Source of the DNA: an uncultured Alistipes sp.
Lineage (GTDB): Bacteria; Bacteroidota; Bacteroidia; Bacteroidales; Rikenellaceae
Direction: 5' to 3'
NCBI GenBank assembly: GCA_905213895.1
Contig: CAJMKE010000004.1
Location: forward strand, 62,001 to 126,000
Length of the DNA stretch: 64,000 nucleotides
Part shown: positions 51,754 to 60,389 of the stretch, piece by piece
How the letters are laid out: each line of letters opens with the position of its first letter
Numbering within the stretch: the stretch's first letter is position 1
Notes under the pieces: model-generated
Told to the model about the DNA's origin: nothing
The model's database searches: none
The model's input: the letters and a program-made list of their open reading frames with translations, nothing else
Position numbers and translations under genes: made by a program

Positions 51754-51765
51754 CGCAGAGGCTTT

Positions 51766-51883
51766 CTTAAAGTCCTTAACGACCTTAACCGACGCCAAGC
51801 CGAGAGCAGTCGAACTTGTTCGGACTGCCGAGGCGCGAAGGAGGAAAAGCCCGCGCTGCGGGGTTAAAGTCTTTAAGGTCCTT
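51766..51883 (+). repeat. 9-bp phased array A17, split by a 72-bp hairpin element
   Basis: The left part has TTAAAGTCC, TTAACGACC, TTAAC; the right part has GTTAAAGTC, TTTAAGGTCC. Between them is a 72-bp GC-rich stretch (51791-51862) with an inverted repeat GCAGTC / GACTGC around GAACTTGTTCG and a purine-rich GAAGGAGGAAAAG. The array seems to have been interrupted by an insertion. Confidence 0.75.
51791..51862. mobile_element. REP-like hairpin element inserted in array A17
   Basis: The core GCAGTCGAACTTGTTCGGAC with GACTGC closing it resembles short intergenic palindromes common in Bacteroidetes. Its edges meet the array at TTAACC and GGTTAA. No coding potential is seen. Confidence 0.5.
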
Positions 51884-51884
51884 T

Positions 51885-51918
51885 GATGATGGTCGGCATC
51901 TGCCGACCATCATCTTTT
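51885..51918 (+). terminator. Terminator of the ABC exporter operon
   Basis: A perfect 14-bp stem, GATGATGGTCGGCA / TGCCGACCATCATC, with a 2-nt loop is followed by four T. Confidence 0.85.
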
Positions 51919-51968
51919 ATTGCCGCAGCGGTTTCCCGCCCGTTTCTCGTTTTTACCGGATTTTTTTA

Positions 51969-51976
51969 TAACTTTG
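51969..51976 (+). promoter_or_regulatory. -7 element of the flippase operon
   Basis: TAACTTTG is an exact match 39 bp before the start codon of the flippase gene. Confidence 0.6.
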
Positions 51977-52014
51977 CAAGTTATAATGCGCTATTGTGCG
52001 CCGAAGAATACGAT

Positions 52015-53481
52015 ATGCTCGAAAAACTCGCCAAACAGACCGCCATATACGGCATCAGCACCATACTCGGACGATTCCTGAGTTACCTGCTGACACCGTT
52101 CTACACCCGCATATTCGGTCTGGACGCCTACGGAATAATCACCGACGTCTACGCCCTGATTCCGTTCGCGCTCGTCGTACTCACGCTCGGCATGGAGTCG
52201 AGTTACTTCCGCTTCGCCGCCAAGGCGGAGGCTGCGGGGGGCGACGTCGCTGCGGCGAAACGGCGCATATTCGCCACGACATGGGGCATAACGTCGCTCG
52301 CGGCACTGCTGTTCTTCGCCGCCGTCGCCGTGTTCCGCACCGACGTGTCGGCACTTATGGGCGACGCCTACTCCGCCCACCCCGAATACGTCCTTATCGT
52401 CGCCGCGATAGTGATGCTCGACGTCTGGGGCTGCATCCCGTTCTCGCGGCTGCGCGAACAGGGCAAGGCTGGAACGTTCGTTACGCTCAAACTGATAAAC
52501 ATCGTACTGCAAGTCCTGCTCGCCGTCGGATTCTGGCGCATCGGGCTGTTCGACAGCGCGTTCGGCGTAGGCTGGGCATTCGTCGCCAACCTTATCGCAA
52601 GTCTCGTTACGACCTCGGCGGTAATCGTCGCGACGGGAGCAATCGCACCGCGCATAGACAGAGCGATACTGGCAGCCGTCTTCGCCTACTCGCTGCCGCT
52701 GCTGCTCTCGGGAATCGCCGGCACGGCTAACGAGTTCATCGACCGTCAGATGATAAAATACCTCGTACCCGAAGGTGCGATGGCGCAACTCGGCATCTAC
52801 GGCGCGATAACCAAAATAGCCGTCGTGATGACGCTCTTCACGCAGATGTACCGTCTCGCCGCCGAACCGTTCTTCCTGTCGAACTTCAAGCGCGAGGATT
52901 TCGTGGCGATGAACGCCGCGGCGTTGAAATATTTCGTGATGTTCTCGATGGCGATATTCCTCGGCATCGCGCTCTACCGCGACATCTTCGCCCTTATCGT
53001 CGGCGCGCAGTTCCGCGAGGGCATCTTCATCCTGCCCGTCGTCCTCGGAGCGAACATACTGAGCGGCGTATGGCTCAACCTCTCGTTCTGGTACAAGCGC
53101 GAGGAGAAGACCCGCTTCGCGCTCTGGATAACGCTGTCGGGACTGGCATTCTCGGTCATCGGCGGCATGATACTGATTCCGCGTGCAGGCTATTTCGGCG
53201 CGGCGTGGAGCCGTTTCGCCGCCGAAGCGGTGATGGTCGCCGTCAGCCTCGCGCTCAACCGCATATACTTCCCGACGCCTTACGATTTCAGGCGCATCGG
53301 CGAATACGTAATCATCGGACTCGCGCTGTTCGCATTGAGCGAAACGCTCGTCCAGCCGCAGCCGGCAGCCATAAGATATACGGCGAACACGGTTCTGTTC
53401 GTTATCTATCTGGCATACGCCGTGCGGCGCGAGAAAATCGACGTGGCGGCGATGCTGCGTGCAATATTGAAACGGAGATAA
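52015..53481 (+). CDS. Wzx-like polysaccharide flippase (MOP superfamily)
   Basis: A 488-aa protein with about 12-14 membrane helices and the MOP/Wzx N-terminus (LAKQTAIYGISTILGRFLSYLLTPFYTRIFGLDAYGIITDVYALIPFALV). It likely flips lipid-linked saccharides across the inner membrane. The start at 52015 follows an exact -7 box. It precedes the DNA polymerase delta-prime gene after 4 bp, as in other Bacteroidales. No glycosyltransferase genes are adjacent. Confidence 0.9.
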   Translation: MLEKLAKQTAIYGISTILGRFLSYLLTPFYTRIFGLDAYGIITDVYALIPFALVVLTLGMESSYFRFAAKAEAAGGDVAAAKRRIFATTWGITSLAALLFFAAVAVFRTDVSALMGDAYSAHPEYVLIVAAIVMLDVWGCIPFSRLREQGKAGTFVTLKLINIVLQVLLAVGFWRIGLFDSAFGVGWAFVANLIASLVTTSAVIVATGAIAPRIDRAILAAVFAYSLPLLLSGIAGTANEFIDRQMIKYLVPEGAMAQLGIYGAITKIAVVMTLFTQMYRLAAEPFFLSNFKREDFVAMNAAALKYFVMFSMAIFLGIALYRDIFALIVGAQFREGIFILPVVLGANILSGVWLNLSFWYKREEKTRFALWITLSGLAFSVIGGMILIPRAGYFGAAWSRFAAEAVMVAVSLALNRIYFPTPYDFRRIGEYVIIGLALFALSETLVQPQPAAIRYTANTVLFVIYLAYAVRREKIDVAAMLRAILKRR

Positions 53482-53485
53482 AGTC

Positions 53486-54631
53486 ATGAGATTCGCAGAC
53501 ATAACAGGACAGCACGAGTTGAAACGGCATCTGACGGCGAGCGTCGATGCGGGACGCATCAGCCATGCCCAACTTTTCACGGGCATCGCGGGTGCAGGCA
53601 CACTGCCGCTGGCAATCGCCTACGCCCAGTACATCCACTGCCGCAACCGCCACGACGGCGATTCGTGCGGCGAATGCCCGTCGTGCCGTCAGATTGCTGC
53701 GCTGGCACACCCCGACCTCCACTTCGTGTTCCCCGTGAACAAGCAGGGCAAAAAGAGCGGCGAGGTGGTGTTGAGCAGCGGTTTCATGCCGCAGTGGCGC
53801 GAGATGTTCGAGCGCACGGGCGGCTACTTCTCGCCGCAGGAGTGGTTCGACGCGCTGAATCTGGGCAAGACGCTCAAAGGCGTGATTTCGACCAAGGAGG
53901 CGGAGGAGATAATCCGCAAACTGTCGTTCAAGAGTTTCGAGTCGGCATACAAGACGATGATTATCTGGCTGCCCGAAACGATGAACGACGAAGCCTCGAA
54001 CCGCATATTGAAAATCCTTGAAGAGCCGTGGGAGCAGACCGTATTCATACTGGTTTCGGAGCGTCCCGACCTGCTCTTGAAGACGATACTTTCGCGCACG
54101 CAGGAGGTCGGCGTACCGCGCCTCGCGGCATCCGACCTCGAACCGATAGTACGCCGGTCGGGCGAGACCGACGAAGCGAAGATACGCAACACGGCACGGC
54201 TCGCAGGCGGCGACCTGCTCGAACTGCGGCGGCTGCTCGGCGGCAGCAACGACGACGTGCGGCACGAGAATTTCGAGGCATTCTGCTCCATCATGCGGTT
54301 GAGTTACAACGACCGCCACCTGGAACTGATGAACTGGGCGGAAGATGTGGCACAACTTTCGCGCGAACGCCAGCGGTCGATGCTGACCGACTTTTCGCGG
54401 CTGCTGCGCGAAGCGTTCATGCTCCATGCGGGGCTTGCCGAAGCGAGTTACCTGTGGGGCGAGGAGGCGGAGTTCTGCCGCAAGTTCGCACCGTTCATCG
54501 GCAGCGGCAACATCGAGGCGATAATCGCCGAAATCGAGGCTGCGGCACGGCAGATAAGCCAGAACGGCAATCCGCGCATAGTGTTCACCCACTTCGCGCT
54601 CGCCGTCAGCAAACAGATAAGGAGATTGTAG
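53486..54631 (+). CDS. DNA polymerase III delta-prime subunit (clamp-loader)
   Basis: A 381-aa AAA+-like protein. The N-terminus MRFADITGQHELKRHLTASVDAGRISHAQLF matches clamp-loader subunits. The P-loop reads GIAGAGTLPLA, without the Lys, as expected of the non-hydrolysing delta-prime. A zinc module follows (CRNRHDGDSCGECPSC), then a 60-residue insertion and the DEASNRILKILEEPWEQTVFILVSERPDLLLKTILSRTQEV region. It forms part of the sliding-clamp loader with delta and tau. It is translated with the flippase; array A18 follows. Confidence 0.9.
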   Translation: MRFADITGQHELKRHLTASVDAGRISHAQLFTGIAGAGTLPLAIAYAQYIHCRNRHDGDSCGECPSCRQIAALAHPDLHFVFPVNKQGKKSGEVVLSSGFMPQWREMFERTGGYFSPQEWFDALNLGKTLKGVISTKEAEEIIRKLSFKSFESAYKTMIIWLPETMNDEASNRILKILEEPWEQTVFILVSERPDLLLKTILSRTQEVGVPRLAASDLEPIVRRSGETDEAKIRNTARLAGGDLLELRRLLGGSNDDVRHENFEAFCSIMRLSYNDRHLELMNWAEDVAQLSRERQRSMLTDFSRLLREAFMLHAGLAEASYLWGEEAEFCRKFAPFIGSGNIEAIIAEIEAAARQISQNGNPRIVFTHFALAVSKQIRRL

Positions 54632-54633
54632 AA

Positions 54634-54671
54634 CGACATTAAGGACCTTAAAGTCCTTAAAGACTTTAAAG
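54634..54671 (+). repeat. 9-bp phased array A18 within an operon
   Basis: Units: GAACGACA, TTAAGGACC, TTAAAGTCC, TTAAAGACT, TTAAAG. It ends 7 bp before the folK start codon and runs into an A-rich leader. Confidence 0.9.
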
Positions 54672-54678
54672 AAAAAGC

Positions 54679-55155
54679 ATGGTTGAAGCGGTAATCCTCG
54701 GAGGAGGCAACATAGGCGATGTGGAACAGCGGCTCGCCGAAGCCGAACGGCTGATAGGCGAACGCATAGGCGAGGTCATCGCACGCTCGTCGCTGCACCG
54801 GAGCGAGGCTTGGGGCTTCCGTTCGCAGAACGACTTCCTCAACAGGGCGTTCGTCGTCAGGACTGCACTCGCTCCCGAGGAGTTGCTCGATGCGACGCAG
54901 GGCATAGAACGCGAACTGGGGCGCGACCGCGAGCAGGAGTACCGCGAGAAACTGCTGTCGGGCGAGCCCTACGCATCGCGCAGAATCGACCTCGACATAC
55001 TGCTCTACGGCGACGAACACATATCGACCCCGCGGCTGCAAGTGCCGCACCCGCTAATCATGCAGCGCGAGTTCGCACTCGCACCGCTCTGCGAAGCGAC
55101 GGGGCTTACGCGCGAGGAGGTCGGCAAAAAGATAAAAACGATTGTGAAGAGATGA
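54679..55155 (+). CDS. folK: 6-hydroxymethyl-7,8-dihydropterin pyrophosphokinase
   Basis: A 158-aa HPPK of the folate pathway. Motifs: AVILGGGNIGDVEQRLAEAERLIG at the start, SEAWGFRSQNDFLNRAFVVRT, ERELGRDREQEYREKLLSGEPYASRRIDLDILLYGDE (catalytic Asp pair in DLD) and PHPLIMQREFALAPLCE. Its stop overlaps the next gene by ATGA. Confidence 0.95.
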   Translation: MVEAVILGGGNIGDVEQRLAEAERLIGERIGEVIARSSLHRSEAWGFRSQNDFLNRAFVVRTALAPEELLDATQGIERELGRDREQEYREKLLSGEPYASRRIDLDILLYGDEHISTPRLQVPHPLIMQREFALAPLCEATGLTREEVGKKIKTIVKR

Positions 55156-55739
55156 AAACCAACGTCAAAATACCGATGCGCTTCATCGTAGCGGCGGCTG
55201 CGGTCGCCCTGACGATGACGGGTTGTTTCAAAAAAGTTACGACCGACACGACGGCGATTATCAAGACGCTCGTGCAGGAGACCTCGGGCGGCGAGAACGT
55301 ACCGACCGAGAGCGTCGATGTCTACGTCTACTACACGGGTAACGAGGATTGGGAGATACGCTCCTACGAAGATGCCGTGAACCGCACAATCACCTCGACT
55401 ACCGACGGTTCACAGCGCAACGAACCCGACGCAATCGGCGAGCCGTACGAGAAATACGAAACCGGATGCTATACGGCGGTGCCGCTCACCTCGTCGCCGG
55501 CGATGATAGTCGTCGTCGAACCGCAGACACGCATGTACGCCTACATGTTCAAACTGCTGACGGCGGAGAACCTGCCCGAAACCTACCTGACACTGATTTT
55601 CCACTCGTGGCGCGACAAGGCGTACACCGAGGGGTCGAAGGTCGGCAGCATCTGGAACGTCTTCCCGCCCGAGAAACCGGCAGAGGAGGGAACCGGAGAA
55701 GAAGGAGGAGAGGAAAATAACGACCCTATCGCGAAATGA
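55152..55739 (+). CDS. Lipoprotein of unknown function
   Basis: A 195-aa lipoprotein (MKTNVKIPMRFIVAAAAVALTMTGCFKK). The body has alternating charged and beta-prone stretches (ESVDVYVYYTGNEDWEIRSYEDAVNRTI; CYTAVPLTSSPAMIVVVEPQTRMYAYMFKLLTAENLPETYLTLIFHSWRDK) and an acidic, low-complexity C-terminus (KPAEEGTGEEGGEENNDP). I do not recognise a family. It overlaps folK and the next gene by ATGA-type junctions, so it is part of a coupled envelope operon. Confidence 0.8.
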   Translation: MKTNVKIPMRFIVAAAAVALTMTGCFKKVTTDTTAIIKTLVQETSGGENVPTESVDVYVYYTGNEDWEIRSYEDAVNRTITSTTDGSQRNEPDAIGEPYEKYETGCYTAVPLTSSPAMIVVVEPQTRMYAYMFKLLTAENLPETYLTLIFHSWRDKAYTEGSKVGSIWNVFPPEKPAEEGTGEEGGEENNDPIAK

Positions 55740-57802
55740 ACAAGAAACGATACATAATAGCATTGCGGACATGCGTGGCACTGCTCTTCATGGGAGCGTT
55801 CTTCACGCGGTGCGCCAATATCATGACCCCGCAGGGCGGTCCGAAGGATACGATTCCTCCGGTAATCGTCAAATTGCAGCCCGACAACTTCACGACCGAG
55901 TTCAAGGGCAACAAGGTCTACATAGAGTTCAACGAGTTCGTCCAAATCAAGGACCAGAGCAAGGAGTTCTTCACGTCGCCTGCGATGAAGAAACTGCCGC
56001 TGATTTCGACCCGCGGCAAGGGCATCGTAATCACCATCCGCGATACGCTGAAAGAGAACACCACCTACGCTCTCGATTTCGGCAGCGCAATCCGCGACAA
56101 CAACGAGGGCAACCCGCTCAACGCCATGCGCTATGTCTTCTCGACGGGCAAGGAGGTCGATTCGCTGATGTGTTCGGGCTACACCGCCGACAGTTACACG
56201 GCGGACAGCGTCAGCCGCACCTTCATCTGGTTCTACATCGCCGACTCGCTGCCCGACACGCCCGATTACGACTCGACGATTTTCAACCGCAAGCCCGACG
56301 TCATCGCCCGTGCGCAGAACAACGGAATCTTCATCGCACAGAACCTCAAACCGGTCGACTACCGCGTCTACGCGTTCGGCGACAAGAACGACAACATGAT
56401 GTACGAGGCGGGAACCGACATGGTCGGCATCATCGACGGTGTCTACAACCCTGCGACGATGCCCGAATTCGGCATCTGGTTCGACTCGCTGCGCATGTAT
56501 CCGTCCGCCGAACCGCAGTTGTACTTCCGCATGTTCACCGACAAGGCGTTCAAGAACCAGCGGCTGGTCGAGGCTCAGCGACCGTTGCAGAAAAAGGCTC
56601 TGCTCTACTTCAACACCGCCAATCCCGATGTCGAGAGCATCCGTTTCGACAGCATTCCGGAGGACAAGGTGCTTTACGACCCGCAGACGCGCGGCAAGGA
56701 TACCGTCGCGCTGTGGTTCAACGTGCCTGCCGAGAATCTGCCCGACACCATAAAGGGTGAAATCACCTACTTCCGCCACGACTCCGTGCGCCAGTACGTC
56801 AAGACCACCGAGCCGCTGAAACTCGCTTGGAAACTCATCGAGAGCAAGGATGAGCAGCGCGCCCGCGAGAAGGAGGAGAAAGAGAGGGAGAAGGCTGAAA
56901 AGGAGGGTCGCGAATACGTCGCTCCCGAGAAGCCGAATCCGTTCAAATACACGCTCTCGACGCAGGGCGAGTTCAATCCCGAGCAGGGCTTCACGCTGAA
57001 ACTCGACTTTCCGGCGGTGCAGTTCGACTCGGCGAGCGTGTCGCTCGTCAAACTCATCGGCGACACCAACGAGGAGAAGCCCGTCGGACGGCGTTTCATC
57101 CGCGATACGCTCGACATGGGGCGTTGGAAAATCGACGCCGAGTGGGAGGACGCGACCAAATACAGGCTCCTGATTCCGCAGGGTGCGATAACCGACATCA
57201 TGGGCTATCAGAACGACACAATCAAAATGGATTTGGCGTCGTTCGACCCCGAAAAGTTCGCCACGGTGGTTATCGACGTCAAGGGCGAACCGAACAAGAA
57301 GTACATCATCCAGCAGACCGACGCATCGGGCAAGATGCAGCAGGAGGTCAAGGGCGTCGAGACCGGCAAATACCGCATACGTTTCGTCCCTGCGGGCGAA
57401 ATCCGGCTGCGCGTCATCGAGGACACCAACGGCAACGGCGAATGGGATGCCGGCAATGTCGTCGGGCGGTTGCAGCCCGAACGAGCCGAGATGTACATCA
57501 ACGACCGCGGCGAGGATTTGTTCGCGACCAAGATGAACTGGGAGATAGAGATTACGATGGACATGTCGAAGATATTCGTGCCAATGACAATGGAGAATCT
57601 GATAAAGATACTCGACGACAAGGAGAACTCGCGCCTCAAAAAACTCTACGAGGAGATGTTGAAAAAGCAGGGGCAGGGCGACAAGAACCAGAATCAGAAC
57701 AGCCAGCAGTCGGGAGGCATGATGGGCGGCATGGGCGGAATGTTCAACACCGGCGGTCTGCAACAGATGACGGGAGGAATGGGAACGCAGCGTATGCAGT
57801 AA
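55736..57802 (+). CDS. Ig-like (Big_5) domain surface lipoprotein-like protein
   Basis: A 688-aa exported protein (FMGAFFTRCANIMTPQGGPKD; probable lipobox before the Cys). The start TPQGGPKDTIPPVIVKLQPDNFTTEFKGNKVYIEFNEFVQIKD matches Big_5/SbsA-type Ig-like proteins found in Bacteroidetes. It contains a Lys/Glu-rich helix (ESKDEQRAREKEEKEREKAE, residues about 370-395) and a Gly/Met/Gln-rich tail (SGGMMGGMGGMFNTGG). Its function is unknown; it is a conserved neighbour of PorT-like genes. ATGA overlap with the gene before; 20 bp to the next. Confidence 0.8.
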   Translation: MNKKRYIIALRTCVALLFMGAFFTRCANIMTPQGGPKDTIPPVIVKLQPDNFTTEFKGNKVYIEFNEFVQIKDQSKEFFTSPAMKKLPLISTRGKGIVITIRDTLKENTTYALDFGSAIRDNNEGNPLNAMRYVFSTGKEVDSLMCSGYTADSYTADSVSRTFIWFYIADSLPDTPDYDSTIFNRKPDVIARAQNNGIFIAQNLKPVDYRVYAFGDKNDNMMYEAGTDMVGIIDGVYNPATMPEFGIWFDSLRMYPSAEPQLYFRMFTDKAFKNQRLVEAQRPLQKKALLYFNTANPDVESIRFDSIPEDKVLYDPQTRGKDTVALWFNVPAENLPDTIKGEITYFRHDSVRQYVKTTEPLKLAWKLIESKDEQRAREKEEKEREKAEKEGREYVAPEKPNPFKYTLSTQGEFNPEQGFTLKLDFPAVQFDSASVSLVKLIGDTNEEKPVGRRFIRDTLDMGRWKIDAEWEDATKYRLLIPQGAITDIMGYQNDTIKMDLASFDPEKFATVVIDVKGEPNKKYIIQQTDASGKMQQEVKGVETGKYRIRFVPAGEIRLRVIEDTNGNGEWDAGNVVGRLQPERAEMYINDRGEDLFATKMNWEIEITMDMSKIFVPMTMENLIKILDDKENSRLKKLYEEMLKKQGQGDKNQNQNSQQSGGMMGGMGGMFNTGGLQQMTGGMGTQRMQ

Positions 57803-57822
57803 CGTAAAGAGCAAGCAGAAAG

Positions 57823-58632
57823 ATGACGAAAATATTGAAAACAGCAGTTTTGGCAGCAGTGCTGACGCTCGCCGCAGGAGCGGCGGAAGTCAGGGCGCAA
57901 CACACGCTGGCGGTAACGGGCGGATACGGAATGACCACGTCGCGGCTCTATCCGAAGCAGGAGACCAAGGCTATCTGGGGTGCCTGCTCGGGCGGCTTGT
58001 CGTGGCGTTACTACTCGCTGCCGCGATTCGTCGGCGGATTCGGAATCGACCTCGAATGGATGCAGCGCGGATACTCCTACGCGCCTTACGCATCGCTGTA
58101 CGAAGACAAGAAGGACTACAAGTACTACACCCGCCGGCTCAACACCATCATGATGCCTATCGTGTGGCAGCCGCACTTCTACCTGTTCAAGAACCATTTG
58201 AGGGTCTATCTCGAAGCGGCGGTAACGTTCTCCTACAACTTCTCGTCGAGATTCGACAACGAGGAGACCGGCACGAAGGGCAAATACGATTTCCGCACCG
58301 TGCGCGACAACCGCTTCGGCTACGGATTGGCGGGCGGCGGCGGCATCGACATCCTGATAAAGCAGATAGAGATAGGTTTCCGCGTGCGCTACGATTTCGG
58401 CTATTCCGACATCCTGCGCAACCGCAACAAATACTACGACAACGCGCTCGACCAACTGAACAAGCCTGGCGAGAACCCGTTCTGGTACACTCCGCTGCGG
58501 TCGCCGCTCGACAATCTGACGATGAGCATCCGCATCGGATTCCGCTTCAACAAGGAGGGATTCAAGGAGTGGACCGTCAAGCGCAAGCCGAAACGCAAGA
58601 ACGAGGAGACATTCAAGTTCGCACTGGACTAA
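57823..58632 (+). CDS. PorT-like outer-membrane beta-barrel protein
   Basis: A 269-aa exported protein (MTKILKTAVLAAVLTLAAGAAEVRA) with a barrel-like pattern: HTLAVTGGYGMTTSRLYPKQETK, GGFGIDLEWMQRGYSYA, RLNTIMMPIVWQPHFYLFKNHLRVYLEAAVTFSYNF and a C-terminus rich in Lys and aromatic residues. It resembles the PorT family in Bacteroidetes. It is last of the coupled lipoprotein genes; array A19 separates it from rbfA. Confidence 0.8.
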   Translation: MTKILKTAVLAAVLTLAAGAAEVRAQHTLAVTGGYGMTTSRLYPKQETKAIWGACSGGLSWRYYSLPRFVGGFGIDLEWMQRGYSYAPYASLYEDKKDYKYYTRRLNTIMMPIVWQPHFYLFKNHLRVYLEAAVTFSYNFSSRFDNEETGTKGKYDFRTVRDNRFGYGLAGGGGIDILIKQIEIGFRVRYDFGYSDILRNRNKYYDNALDQLNKPGENPFWYTPLRSPLDNLTMSIRIGFRFNKEGFKEWTVKRKPKRKNEETFKFALD

Positions 58633-58633
58633 A

Positions 58634-58668
58634 ATTAACGACTTTAAGGGCCTTAAAGACCTTAAAAA
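58634..58668 (+). repeat. 9-bp phased array A19 within an operon
   Basis: Units: TTAACGACT, TTAAGGGCC, TTAAAGACC, TTAAAAAAG. It starts near the PorT-like stop and ends 9 bp before the rbfA start codon. Confidence 0.88.
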
Positions 58669-58677
58669 AGAAAAGAT

Positions 58678-59016
58678 ATGGAAAACACAAGACAACAGAA
58701 AATAGCCAAACAGATTCAGCGCGACATCGCCGAGATATTCCAGCGCGACTTGTCGGCGACGCTGCGCGGCACGCTCGTTACGGTAACCACCGTCCGTGTA
58801 TCGCCCGACCTCGCCTACGCCAAAATCTATGTCAGCATCTTCCCTTACGAGAAGGCTGCGGCGACGCTCGACGCCATCGAGTCGCAGAACCGCGCAATCC
58901 GCGGCGCGCTCGGCAACCGGATGCGCAATCAGGTCAAGTCGATTCCGGAGTTGCAGTTCTTCATCGACGACTCGCTGGAATATATCGAGAACATCGATTC
59001 GCTGCTGAAAAAGTAA
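58678..59016 (+). CDS. rbfA: Ribosome-binding factor A
   Basis: A 112-aa RbfA, which helps mature the 16S rRNA 5' end in 30S subunits. Sequence signs: RQQKIAKQIQRDIAEIFQRD, TLVTVTTVRVSPDLAYAKIYVSIFP, RAIRGALGNRMRNQVKSIPELQFFIDDSLEYIENIDSLLKK. The length matches the family. A REP-like inverted repeat follows before the permease gene. Confidence 0.95.
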   Translation: MENTRQQKIAKQIQRDIAEIFQRDLSATLRGTLVTVTTVRVSPDLAYAKIYVSIFPYEKAAATLDAIESQNRAIRGALGNRMRNQVKSIPELQFFIDDSLEYIENIDSLLKK

Positions 59017-59066
59017 ATGTTTTGAAAAGACATCGTTATTCAGAGCGAGTTTCATAAGCATTTTCA

Positions 59067-59134
59067 CGTCATCCTGAGCGTAGCGAAGGATCTAATGACA
59101 TGAAGCAGATGTTTCGCTTCGCTCAACATGACGA
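59067..59134. mobile_element. Inverted-repeat REP-like element between rbfA and the permease gene
   Basis: The left arm has CCTGAGCGTAGCGAAGGATC (59067-59093), and the right arm is an inverted copy with about four mismatches (59107-59134). Sequences close to the left arm are scattered through intergenic regions of many bacterial genomes. The element is transcribed with the operon and would form a hairpin. Confidence 0.75.
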
Positions 59135-59165
59135 CATAACCTCATAACCGAACTACCGACGACCC

Positions 59166-60389
59166 ATGGAGTGGCTTTTCGCAGGACGCTATCTGATTTC
59201 GCGCAAGTCGCACTCGGTGATAAACATCATCGCGGGTGTGAGCCTGCTCGCCGTCGCCGTTCCGGTTGCGGCGATGATTGTTCTGCTGTCGGTGTTCAAC
59301 GGCTTCGAGACCCTCGTGCGGCAGATGTATGCCGCCGTGGACGCCGACATCGAAATCACGGCAGCCGACAGCCGCAAAACGGATATTCTGCGCGCCACGG
59401 AGGACAGCCGCCGAAAAATCGAATCCTGCGAGGGAGTGGAGGCGGTGTCGTTCGTCGTCGAGCGGCAGGCACTGCTCGAATACCGCGACCGCCAGACTAC
59501 GGCGCGCGTCCGCGGAGCCGACGACCGCTATGCCGACGTCGTTCCCATCGGTCGTCATGTCTCGCTGGGCAACGCCGAAACGCGGACGGGCGAAATCGAC
59601 CGATTGCTTTTGGGCGAGGGCGTCGCATACGCGCTCGGCATATTCTCCACTTTCGGCGACGACGTTTCGGTATACTCGCTCGGCGGAGGGGCGATAGGCT
59701 CGATGCTGCCGCTCAGCGGGATGCACCGCATCGGACTGCCCGTGTGCGGCATGTTCGCAATCGACAGCCGCAACGATGCCGAACTCGTCATCACGTCGCT
59801 GAGAGCCGCTCAGAACCTCTTTCCGACCGGCGGATACGCCGATGCGGCACTGGTACGCGTCGCCGCCGGACACTCGCCGTCGAAAGTGAGGGCGGCACTC
59901 GCCGAAACGCTCGGCGACGGAGTGAAAATCACGACCCGCGAGGAGAAGAACTCGGCATTCTACCGCATCATGCGCTACGAAAAGTGGGGCGTATTCCTCG
60001 TTTCGCTGCTGGTACTCGTCATAGCGTCGTTCTCGATTATAGGCACGGTGATAATGCTTATCGTCGAGAAGCGGCACGAATGCCCGACGCTGCGGGCAAT
60101 CGGAGCCGACAGCGGATTCATCCGCCGGATATTCGTCCGCGAGGGGCTGCTGATTTCGGGCATCGGAGGTGCGGCGGGAGTGGTGTTGGGAACGGCTCTG
60201 GCAGCCGTGCAGCAGTATCTGCACGTGATTCCGATGCCCGAAGGGGCGTTTCTGATAGACAGTTATCCCGTGGAGTTGCACTTCGCGGACATCATAACGG
60301 TAATAACGACATTCGTCGCCGTGGCATGGCTGATTTCGTACTCGACCGCCCGCGCGATGATAAACAACGAAAAGAGATGCGACGCATAA
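59166..60389 (+). CDS. FtsX/LolC-type ABC permease
   Basis: A 407-aa permease with four membrane helices: one near the N-terminus (SVINIIAGVSLLAVAVPVAAMIVLLSVFNGFE) and three at the end (WGVFLVSLLVLVIASFSIIGTVIML, ISGIGGAAGVVLGTALAA, IITVITTFVAVAWLISYST). The large periplasmic loop and KSHSVINIIAGVSLLA start resemble LolC/LolE of the lipoprotein-releasing system. No ATPase is next to it. It is a usual neighbour of rbfA in Bacteroidetes. Confidence 0.88.
   Translation: MEWLFAGRYLISRKSHSVINIIAGVSLLAVAVPVAAMIVLLSVFNGFETLVRQMYAAVDADIEITAADSRKTDILRATEDSRRKIESCEGVEAVSFVVERQALLEYRDRQTTARVRGADDRYADVVPIGRHVSLGNAETRTGEIDRLLLGEGVAYALGIFSTFGDDVSVYSLGGGAIGSMLPLSGMHRIGLPVCGMFAIDSRNDAELVITSLRAAQNLFPTGGYADAALVRVAAGHSPSKVRAALAETLGDGVKITTREEKNSAFYRIMRYEKWGVFLVSLLVLVIASFSIIGTVIMLIVEKRHECPTLRAIGADSGFIRRIFVREGLLISGIGGAAGVVLGTALAAVQQYLHVIPMPEGAFLIDSYPVELHFADIITVITTFVAVAWLISYSTARAMINNEKRCDA

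Noticed and set aside
53510..54631. Missing P-loop lysine in the delta-prime gene as a sign of decay
   Set aside because: Loss of the Lys is normal in delta-prime subunits, which do not hydrolyse ATP.
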